From assembly GCA_964482535.1 (NCBI GenBank), contig CAYZXU010000141.1, positions 1 to 5,497 on the forward strand: a stretch of DNA of 5,497 nt, in the 5' to 3' direction. Made by a program: the position numbers and the translations under genes. This DNA is from CAYZXU01 sp964482535. Its GTDB lineage: Bacteria > Desulfobacterota > Desulfobacteria > Desulfobacterales > BuS5. Shown here in pieces: positions 1 through 5,497 of the stretch. The stretch's first letter is position 1. Each line of letters begins with the position of its first letter. The notes under the pieces are model-generated. The model was not told the origin of the DNA, did not search any database, and worked only from the letters and a program-made list of their open reading frames with translations.

Positions 1-2
1 AT

Positions 3-2192
3 CCTGATTGGTTAAAAGGCGCGTCGGGTTTTGAAGGAGATAGAGAACTTGGGGGTTGGGCGGGTGCCGCAGCAAGTGATACTGCGGATTGGTTTGAACG
101 GAGGCTGGAACATCTTGATTTGATTGAGGTTCGTGGAGAAACGCTGCCTGAAGAGATAAAATTGCCGGATGGGACAATTATTAACTCCAAACAGGGGACT
201 GTACCACGCCAGGCTAATTTTACCTGTGCTTCCTGTGGACGGAAAAGTAATATTCTGGATTCTGTAAAACCGACCAAACATACATCACCGGTTGCAGCTT
301 ATTCTTTGCAATGTTATTGCCCCATGTGCAATGCTGAAGGGTTTAATTATAGTGGCCGTTACTTTAAAATCATCGAAACAGGAGATATCGAACGACTTAA
401 AATAGCTGAAAACGAATGGAATAAACGATCTAAAACAAGTTTAAATAATTACTGGCCTCGAACTTCAACAAATCCTTATTCTACTAATGTGAAAGATAAT
501 GATAGTCGAATACAGAATATGGATCGTTGGCAATATGACCAATGGTGGAAAATGTTCAACCCTCGCCAACTTTTAGTCCATTCGCAATTATTAAGATCAA
601 TAATTAATAATACTGAAAAAAAATGGTCTTTGGATATAAAGGAACAGGCATTAGGAATTTTTCAACAATATTTGCGTAATCAGAACATGTTCATTTTCTG
701 GAATCCACAGCGGGATACGCCAGAACCCATGTTTTCAAATGCAAATTATCATCCCAAAATGCAAGTAGTAGAAAATTGTGTTTTTAATAAGTTGGGTAGA
801 GGAAACTGGCAATCGTCTTCTTCAAAATGCATTGATGCTTTATGTTGGTCCAACGAACCTTGGGAACTCTTTGTTGCGGATGAAAGTACTATAAAATCAA
901 AAAAGGTGTTTCCTAAAGATCCTATAATACCTGGAAATGAACAGTTTTGCGGTTCATCAACTGATTTAACAATTCTTGGTGAAAATTTATTCGATCTTGT
1001 AATTACAGATCCTCCTTTTAGTAACAATCTATTTTATGCTGATCTGTCAGAGTTTTTTTATGCCTGGTTACGTATTCCGCTAACTAAGTGGTATGAAGGC
1101 CTATCAGTACAGAAATATTTTCAACCCGATCATACTCCTCGAGCAATAGAAGTTGTTGAGAATGTCGCTGAACATCCGGATGATCGAGAAGAATACGAAA
1201 AATTACGTTATATTGAAGCTAAATATGAAAAAACTATAAAAAAATTAACAGAAGATGACAATATTCAAGAAAAAGATTTAAATCCTTTTTACCAAACGGA
1301 GCCATCTTCAGAATTCTACCGTCAAACTCTAAGTTTATGTTGGACAGAAACCTACAGGTTACTTAAAGATGGTGGCCTAATGGCATTCACATTTCATCAT
1401 AGTGAGGATGCACCATGGATTGATGTACTTAAGTCTCTTTTTGACGCTTGTTATATTCTTGTCGCTACATATCCGATAAGAAGCGATGAATCAAAAGGGG
1501 CCAATGCAGCCTTTGGGAGCAAAAAAATCGAATACGACATAATCCACGTCTGCCGAAAACGCCTCGAAGAACCGCAGCCGGTAAGCTGGGCACGTATGCG
1601 GCGGTGGGTAAAATCCGAAACACAGCGTCTGAAAGAACTTCTTGAAAATACTCACGGAAAAGAATTGCCGGAATCAGANNNNNNNNNNNNNNNNNNNNNN
1701 NNNNNNNNNNNNNNNNNNNNNNNNNNNNNNNNNNNNNNNNNNNNNNNNNNNNNNNNNNNNNNNNNNNNNNNNNNNNNNACCCTTCGCGGTACCGGTATTT
1801 CACAGGGTGATCTGGAGGCGAAAGGCTGGATCAGGGTTGTCGGCAGAGTTGTTCATGTGGTGCCCGTTCAGGAGCGATTTGTTTATTTTACGGAGCGGGG
1901 CAGAAACCGGAAAGTGATCAAAACAGACCTGGATCAGTCACATTTTCTCATTGGCGCTGCAATTCCGAATTCTGGAATGAAAATCGAGAACGAATTAAAT
2001 AATCCAAATTTTAGAATAAAAAAATCGGTTGATGAAATTTTGAAATGGTATGCAGAGGTGAATAAAGAAGATGTAACACGTCTGGCTGCAAAAACAGCAT
2101 CTCAACTGGTTGAGCACTGGCGCAGCAAGAGAAAAGAAAAACCACAGAGACTGCAACTCAGTTTGTTTGAAAAGCTTGAGGAGAGTGAATAA
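3..2192 (+). CDS. Adenine-specific DNA methyltransferase, zinc-ribbon DUF1156/COG1743 type (5'-partial, contains assembly gap); PglXI-like
   Basis: Predicted to transfer a methyl group from SAM to adenine (less likely cytosine N4) in DNA, marking self DNA in a defence system. The frame is open from base 3 with no stop, and the residues before the TTG at 120 (WLKGASGFEGDREL...WFERRLEHL) look like the family's segment between the SAM-binding part and the zinc ribbon, so the gene starts upstream and the DUF1156 domain and motif I are outside the window. Counting from base 3: zinc-ribbon cysteines at residues 75, 78, 104, 106 and 109; a family-like MFNPRQLL segment near 182; catalytic motif IV DPPF at 336-339 followed by a YADLSEFFYAWLR block; a GGLMAFTFHH strand near 458. 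Bases 1679-1778 are N, so the real protein length is unknown; the frame after the gap still reads as family-like (LRGTGISQGD...GW). It ends in a basic tail with QLSLF. Best system guess is BREX type 3 pglXI; a DUF499- or DISARM-associated methylase is possible. Confidence 0.85.
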   Translation, partial: PDWLKGASGFEGDRELGGWAGAAASDTADWFERRLEHLDLIEVRGETLPEEIKLPDGTIINSKQGTVPRQANFTCASCGRKSNILDSVKPTKHTSPVAAYSLQCYCPMCNAEGFNYSGRYFKIIETGDIERLKIAENEWNKRSKTSLNNYWPRTSTNPYSTNVKDNDSRIQNMDRWQYDQWWKMFNPRQLLVHSQLLRSIINNTEKKWSLDIKEQALGIFQQYLRNQNMFIFWNPQRDTPEPMFSNANYHPKMQVVENCVFNKLGRGNWQSSSSKCIDALCWSNEPWELFVADESTIKSKKVFPKDPIIPGNEQFCGSSTDLTILGENLFDLVITDPPFSNNLFYADLSEFFYAWLRIPLTKWYEGLSVQKYFQPDHTPRAIEVVENVAEHPDDREEYEKLRYIEAKYEKTIKKLTEDDNIQEKDLNPFYQTEPSSEFYRQTLSLCWTETYRLLKDGGLMAFTFHHSEDAPWIDVLKSLFDACYILVATYPIRSDESKGANAAFGSKKIEYDIIHVCRKRLEEPQPVSWARMRRWVKSETQRLKELLENTHGKELPESXXXXXXXXXXXXXXXXXXXXXXXXXXXXXXXXXXTLRGTGISQGDLEAKGWIRVVGRVVHVVPVQERFVYFTERGRNRKVIKTDLDQSHFLIGAAIPNSGMKIENELNNPNFRIKKSVDEILKWYAEVNKEDVTRLAAKTASQLVEHWRSKRKEKPQRLQLSLFEKLEESE
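225..329 (+). other. Zinc-ribbon region of the methyltransferase
   Basis: Codons for Cys lie at 225 and 234 (CASC knuckle) and at 312, 318 and 327 (CYCPMC knuckle), 25 residues apart between the knuckles. Two CxxC pairs with this spacing are a typical structural zinc ribbon, and an internal zinc ribbon is a defining trait of the COG1743 methylases. The extra Cys at 312 may be a spare. The role is probably structural or DNA-contacting; the metal binding is inferred, not shown. Confidence 0.75.
361..1500. other. A+T-rich segment inside the methyltransferase gene
   Basis: By hand count G+C is 392 of 1140 bases (34.4%) here, against 119 of 240 (49.6%) at 1-240 and 87 of 178 (48.9%) at 1501-1678; 241-360 is intermediate at 40%. 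The segment holds the linker after the zinc ribbon, the helical NPRQLL region and the DPPF catalytic motif. No stop codon or frame change occurs. It may be a recombined block, or simply a less constrained part of the protein rich in Asn, Lys, Ile and Tyr. Confidence 0.6.
1679..1778. other. Assembly gap (exactly 100 N)
   Basis: There are exactly 100 undetermined bases, the conventional placeholder for a scaffold gap of unknown size. A true 100-base gap could encode only 33 residues and would happen to keep the frame, because the left (codon at 1671) and right (codon at 1779) frames have the same phase around it; since the real length is unknown this means nothing. Both sides look like the same methyltransferase family, so the join is plausible, but a missing insertion or frameshift cannot be excluded. 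Confidence 0.97.
2154..2168 (+). other. Predicted beta sliding-clamp binding motif (QLSLF) at the methyltransferase C-terminus
   Basis: The codons caa ctc agt ttg ttt encode QLSLF, seven residues from the end of the protein (followed by EKLEESE). It matches exactly the known bacterial clamp-binding consensus QL[S/D]LF. It sits behind a Lys/Arg-rich, probably flexible stretch (RSKRKEKPQR), the usual setting for such tails. Binding to DnaN is inferred from the motif only. Confidence 0.5.
2179..2184 (+). promoter_or_regulatory. Ribosome binding site for the 166-residue gene
   Basis: AGGAGA ends 7 bases before the ATG at 2192. It is a strong Shine-Dalgarno site embedded in the last codons of the methyltransferase, and it fixes the start of the small gene at the TAATG overlap. 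Confidence 0.8.
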
Positions 2193-2692
2193 TGGACATA
2201 ATCTCAAATACAGTATGGCAGCGCAGGGGCTCAAGCGTAATATTTGATCAAAAAAGTCTGGGCAGGTTTATTCGTGAAGAAGCCGTTATTTCCCTTCGTC
2301 AGGCCTTATTCTGGATGAACGGACTGCCTTCAGTCTCACCGGTTTCAGGAAAAACCATATTGATTTCAGGTTTGGAAACACTTATTGAAACGCTTCCTTC
2401 GGGTGAGGCGGAATTGTTTCTTACACGGCGTGTTCGGCCGCTTATAATTCAAATTCAAAATAGCTGGACAGACTGCGGCGTATTATTTGGTTTTTCCGCC
2501 CATGAAAAAGCATTTGAAGAGACCGCCCTTGACGAAGAAGTGCTGTTCAGAAGACGAGACAGACAGACAATCCGTCTGTCGGAATCTCTTTGGGATGGCA
2601 GCGCCTCTTTAAATATGAAGAGAATAACAAAAGAAGCTGATGATACCGAGAAAAATTTAACGGTCGGTTATTATGTCGCACGAATTTCATAA
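2192..2692 (+). CDS. Conserved-looking hypothetical protein between methyltransferase and helicase
   Basis: A 166-residue soluble protein that I do not recognise. It has no signal peptide or membrane segment. Visible features: an N-terminal helical part with LRQALFWMNGLP (about residues 36-47); an SGKTILISGLETLIETLP stretch near 52-69, which lacks the first glycine of a Walker A motif and so is not a convincing P-loop; a beta-like segment RPLIIQIQNSWTDCGVLFGF near 82-101; an acidic/basic middle; and a C-terminal GYYVARIS. The start ATG overlaps the methyltransferase stop by one base (TAATG) and has a good AGGAGA site, and its end overlaps the helicase start by 20 bases, so it is very probably a real gene made in step with both neighbours. 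It could be a specificity or adaptor subunit of the methylase or helicase. It does not resemble BrxF, BrxA or BrxB as I know them. Confidence 0.85.
   Translation: MDIISNTVWQRRGSSVIFDQKSLGRFIREEAVISLRQALFWMNGLPSVSPVSGKTILISGLETLIETLPSGEAELFLTRRVRPLIIQIQNSWTDCGVLFGFSAHEKAFEETALDEEVLFRRRDRQTIRLSESLWDGSASLNMKRITKEADDTEKNLTVGYYVARIS
2557..2580. repeat. Three AGAC tandem units and a perfect 7-bp hairpin
   Basis: AGAC occurs three times in a row at 2557-2568, and GACAGAC (2562-2568) pairs perfectly with GTCTGTC (2574-2580) across the 5-base loop AATCC. It lies in the 3' part of the small gene, about 90 bases before the helicase start. No T-run follows, so it is not a terminator. It may be chance, or a weak mRNA structure affecting the downstream start. 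Confidence 0.35.
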
Positions 2693-5486
2693 AATAAATC
2701 CCGGGCAGAAAGTTACACATACCGAACTCGGCGAAGGTGTCGTTGTTGGTCATGAACCTGGGGGTTATATAAAGGTCTTTTTTCGTGAAATCGGTGAACG
2801 CCGGGTTTCTGCAGATACGCTCACGCTTACAAAGGATCACTATGATCAGGTGATCAGCGGTATGAAACCGGCTGACCCTAATCGTCTGGAAAAAATATGG
2901 CTCTCCCTTGAGGCGGAAAAAATTCCGCTTATGGAAAGCGCTGCTGTTTTAACTTCCGCCAAAGTTGATCTTTTGCCGCACCAGGTTGTGCTGGTTCATC
3001 GGGTTGCAAACGCCCGGCCCAAACGCTTTTTAATTGCCGACGAAGTCGGTTTGGGTAAAACCATTGAGACTGCGCTTATTTTAAGAGAGCTGGCATCACG
3101 GGGAGAACTGAAACGTGCAATGATGGTTGTCCCAGCAGGTCTGGTAGAAAACTGGCGCAGTGAATTAAACGATGTGTTCAACCTGGATTTTGAGGTGTTT
3201 GGGAGTGAAGGTGATGTTACAGATCGCAAATCAAACGCATTTGCAAAACATAACCTCCTGATAGTATCTGTTGATACTTTAAAACGCCGTACCCGTATTA
3301 AAAAACTACTTGATGCCCCACCCTGGGATCTTGTTGTATTTGATGAAGCGCATCACCTCAGTGTTTACCGCAACGGCAATCGGGTTAAAAAGACCGAAAA
3401 TTTCAAGCTGGCAGAAGCCCTGCGCGGCCATTGCCGTGATCTTCTTTTCCTTTCAGCCACACCGCATCAGGGTGATTATTTCAGATTCTGGATGTTGATA
3501 CGTCTGCTGACACCCGGGCTTTTTGAAAGTGCGGCCGATATGGTTGACAACCGCCATCGCCTTAATGCGGTTGTGATTCGACGAACCAAAGCCGACGCAT
3601 GTGCTCAGGACGGCAGTCCTCTTTTTGCACGCCGTATGGTGCATACTGAAGGGTTCAATCTTTCAGAAAAAGAAAAAGAGTTTTATAACGCACTCCTCGA
3701 TTACCTGCGTGACGGCTATAATATGGCAGCAAAGCAGGGCAACAAAGGGCGCGCGCTTGGCTTTGTAATGACCGTATTTCAAAAAATCGCTGCCAGTAGT
3801 TTTGCAGCTATTAGGTCAACGCTAAAACGCCGACTTCTTATGCTCACGGTTCAAGAGGCCATAGAATGTGATGAACTCCTTGATGTGGATGGTCGTAACC
3901 GTGTTTTGGCGGAAGCGAGAAATTTAATACATGAGGCTTACAACTTTTCTTTTGATTCTGTTGGAAAAGCCCAGGTTGAAAAGGCTCTTGCAGATGCAAA
4001 AATACAGCTTCTCAAAAAACGTAATACTGCTCAATCTTTTGTAAAAACAGCAGAGAGCTGGTCTGATACGGAAAGATCAGCAGCAGGCGGTGAAGACTCG
4101 GCTGCAATCCTTGTTTCACTGGCACTTCCTGAAGAGCGGCTGCGCATCCATGAATTATTAACCAAATTTCCTGATATTGCTGAAACAAAAACAGATGTTC
4201 TCATAAGCGCTTTAAAACAAATTTGGCATCAGAATCCAAATGAAAAAGTTGTTATATTTGCGACTTATCTCGGCACCGTGGATGCGATTAAGCAAAATCT
4301 TATCTCTAAATTCCCGGATAAAGGTGTCGATGTTCTTAAAGGCGGCGATCACGGCTCAAAAACAGCTGCACAAAAACGGTTTAAACGTAAAGATGGGCCA
4401 AAGGTGCTTATCTGCACGGCAGCAGGCAGGGAAGGGATAAATCTCCAATTCGCCCGCATCCTTTTCAACTATGACCTGCCATGGAACCCAATGGATCTGG
4501 AACAAAGAATCGGACGTATCCACAGATACGGCCAGGAATATACCGCACAGGTATATAATCTCGTTGCCGCAGATACAATCGAAGGCCGGATATTCCTTCT
4601 TCTTGAAGAAAAGCTTGTTGATATTGCCGATGCACTTGGCAAAATTGACGAGCATGGTCAAATTGCAGAAGATTTGAGAACTCAGGTACTTGGTCAGTTA
4701 GGCAGTTCCCTGAGTTATGACCGGCTATATCAGGAGGCTCTTGATGATCCAACGCTTAACCGTACCCGCCAGGAACTTGAAGTGGCTATGACAAATGCCG
4801 ACCTTGCAAGAAAAGTTGTATTTGAATTATTTCAGGACATTGATCGTTTTAATCTGGGCGATTATCAAAAATTTGAGGATGACGGGCAAGGTATGCAGCG
4901 CCTTGTGGGCTTTCTCTCACGCGCCGCGAGATGTGCCGGACAGGAGTTCAGAAAAGAAGCTGAAACCCGTTGGGATCTGATCGAAAACGGAAAGACGGCG
5001 CTGCAATTTACCACAGATCGAAATCAGGCCATGCAGGAAGAAACGCTTGAATTAATAGGTCTTGAACACCCTGTCATCCAAACAAAAATAAAACATTTTA
5101 CTGCCCTTGAGCCTTCAAATCGTTCAGCCTTCGGCAGCCTTGACGGCATTCCCGGCAGCGGATTATTGACTACCTGGAAAATTAATGCTCAAACAAAAGA
5201 CGGCCTCGTCAGCCACCATATTATTAATATCGGGATCACAGAAGATGGTAATCGCGCTCCATGGCTTGAACATCTAAATGATAAAATTCTTGCTGTAAAT
5301 AATGATAGTCCAGTCAGGGCAGAATTTTGGAAAAATATCGCTTTAAACCATAAGCGACATATTCAGGAACTCCTGCATAGAGAATTGGTATATTCAGGGA
5401 TTATAAATGAGGAAATGTCCTATTCATCCCGTCTTCTTGCTGTCTTCGGAGTGCTCTCGATAGATGAGGGCGGGGACGTATTTTAA
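2673..5486 (+). CDS. SNF2/RapA-type helicase-translocase with N-terminal Tudor/CarD-like domain; BrxHII- or DrmD-like
   Basis: An ATP-driven double-stranded DNA translocase of superfamily 2, expected to act with the upstream methyltransferase in phage-DNA discrimination. Complete at 937 residues. Order of parts: a small SH3/Tudor-like fold at about 10-50 (PGQKVTHTELGEGVVVGH, then VFFREIGERRVSADTL), like the UvrD C-terminal and CarD/RapA N-terminal modules; LPHQ near 101; Walker A DEVGLGKT 123-130 with Lys129; Ia VVPAGLVENW; DEAH 224-227; SAT 261-263; a helical insertion at about 340-510; motif IV VVIFATY 526-532; motif V GREGINLQ 585-592; motif VI QRIGRIHRYGQ 611-621. All motor motifs are intact. 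The tail (about 780-880, with DRNQAM...LEHPVI) recalls the RapA C-terminus. The ATG at 2673 is the only good start: a TAA at 2658 blocks anything upstream, there is no clear ribosome site, and the gene overlaps its upstream neighbour by 20 bases, which suggests translational coupling. No nuclease domain is seen. Confidence 0.93.
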   Translation: MSHEFHKINPGQKVTHTELGEGVVVGHEPGGYIKVFFREIGERRVSADTLTLTKDHYDQVISGMKPADPNRLEKIWLSLEAEKIPLMESAAVLTSAKVDLLPHQVVLVHRVANARPKRFLIADEVGLGKTIETALILRELASRGELKRAMMVVPAGLVENWRSELNDVFNLDFEVFGSEGDVTDRKSNAFAKHNLLIVSVDTLKRRTRIKKLLDAPPWDLVVFDEAHHLSVYRNGNRVKKTENFKLAEALRGHCRDLLFLSATPHQGDYFRFWMLIRLLTPGLFESAADMVDNRHRLNAVVIRRTKADACAQDGSPLFARRMVHTEGFNLSEKEKEFYNALLDYLRDGYNMAAKQGNKGRALGFVMTVFQKIAASSFAAIRSTLKRRLLMLTVQEAIECDELLDVDGRNRVLAEARNLIHEAYNFSFDSVGKAQVEKALADAKIQLLKKRNTAQSFVKTAESWSDTERSAAGGEDSAAILVSLALPEERLRIHELLTKFPDIAETKTDVLISALKQIWHQNPNEKVVIFATYLGTVDAIKQNLISKFPDKGVDVLKGGDHGSKTAAQKRFKRKDGPKVLICTAAGREGINLQFARILFNYDLPWNPMDLEQRIGRIHRYGQEYTAQVYNLVAADTIEGRIFLLLEEKLVDIADALGKIDEHGQIAEDLRTQVLGQLGSSLSYDRLYQEALDDPTLNRTRQELEVAMTNADLARKVVFELFQDIDRFNLGDYQKFEDDGQGMQRLVGFLSRAARCAGQEFRKEAETRWDLIENGKTALQFTTDRNQAMQEETLELIGLEHPVIQTKIKHFTALEPSNRSAFGSLDGIPGSGLLTTWKINAQTKDGLVSHHIINIGITEDGNRAPWLEHLNDKILAVNNDSPVRAEFWKNIALNHKRHIQELLHRELVYSGIINEEMSYSSRLLAVFGVLSIDEGGDVF

Positions 5487-5489
5487 ATT

Positions 5490-5497
5490 ATGACCGA
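5490..5497 (+). CDS. Start of the next operon gene (3'-truncated by window)
   Basis: An ATG ACC GA (Met-Thr-Asp/Glu) begins three bases after the helicase stop, matching the tight packing of the other genes. A GGGGAC at 5472-5477 could act as a weak ribosome site. Two codons cannot identify the product. If the locus is BREX type 3, the expected gene here is the PglZ alkaline-phosphatase-fold protein; that is a prediction from gene order only. Confidence 0.45.

Noticed and set aside
749..1027. Minus-strand open frame of 92 codons opposite the methyltransferase, and similar ones at 12-281, 2547-2840, 4356-4661 and 4465-4752
   Set aside because: Each lies fully or mostly opposite a well-supported gene, shows no family motif, and has no plausible ribosome site or spacing; they are shadows of the plus-strand coding frames.
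1465..1917. Open frames crossing the N gap on both strands
   Set aside because: They exist only because N codons cannot be read as stops; the sequence on each side is out of frame with the methyltransferase homology.
2342..2370. SGKT in the small protein as a Walker A P-loop (BrxF-like)
   Set aside because: The glycine five residues before GK is missing (it is Val), no Walker B is evident, and the surrounding pattern does not match a P-loop strand-loop-helix.
2557..2568. AGAC tetranucleotide repeat as a phase-variation switch
   Set aside because: Phase-variable tracts in methyltransferase genes usually have many more copies; three units would slip rarely, and the tract is in the small gene, not near a start.
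2562..2580. 7-bp hairpin as an internal terminator
   Set aside because: The stem is short, no T-run follows, and it lies in the coding region upstream of a coupled gene that must be transcribed.
2836..2859. GATCAC/GTGATC inverted repeat as an operator
   Set aside because: It is short, imperfectly spaced, well inside the helicase coding region, and has no promoter context.
1..5497. CRISPR arrays, tRNA or rRNA genes, insertion sequences, attachment sites
   Set aside because: No spaced direct repeats, cloverleaf or rRNA-like segment, transposase motifs or terminal inverted repeats were seen; the window is coding almost throughout, apart from the unreadable gap.

Overview
The window is one tightly packed, plus-strand gene cluster with no minus-strand genes and almost no intergenic DNA. 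It reads as the interior of a bacterial or archaeal anti-phage / DNA-modification operon. The gene order is: (1) a 5'-truncated adenine-specific DNA methyltransferase of the zinc-ribbon, DUF1156-associated (COG1743) type; (2) a 166-residue protein I do not recognise; (3) a complete 937-residue SNF2/RapA-type helicase-translocase; (4) the first two codons of a further gene. Junctions are a 1-base overlap (TAATG), a 20-base overlap, and a 3-base gap, so the genes are probably co-transcribed and translationally coupled.

Region by region: 3-2192 is the methyltransferase. Its frame is open back to the first bases, so its real start and SAM-binding motif I lie upstream of the window. It carries a CxxC...CxC-xx-C zinc ribbon, a DPPF catalytic motif, a 100-base run of N (1679-1778) of unknown true length, and a C-terminal tail with a textbook beta-clamp-binding pentapeptide (QLSLF). 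2192-2692 is the small unknown gene. 2673-5486 is the helicase, with a small Tudor/CarD-like domain in front of the motor and a RapA-like tail. 5490 onward starts the next gene.

The methyltransferase-to-helicase order most resembles, from memory, the pglXI-brxHII part of BREX type 3 (brxF-brxC-pglXI-brxHII-pglZ-brxA). If so, the next gene should be pglZ and brxC should lie upstream. None of the BREX signature genes (brxC, pglZ) is inside the window, so this is an inference. A DISARM class 1 variant (SNF2 helicase plus methyltransferase) or a DUF499/DUF1156 cluster is possible. The small gene between methyltransferase and helicase is not part of the BREX type 3 gene list as I know it and is the best candidate for something undescribed.

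The organism cannot be fixed from these genes. The overall moderate G+C (mid-40s percent), good AGGAGA ribosome site and scaffold-type N gap fit a draft or metagenome-derived bacterial genome, perhaps a Desulfobacterota-like anaerobe, but that is a weak guess. The methyltransferase is compositionally mosaic: about 34% G+C at 361-1500 against about 49-50% on both sides, which hints at recombination inside the gene.
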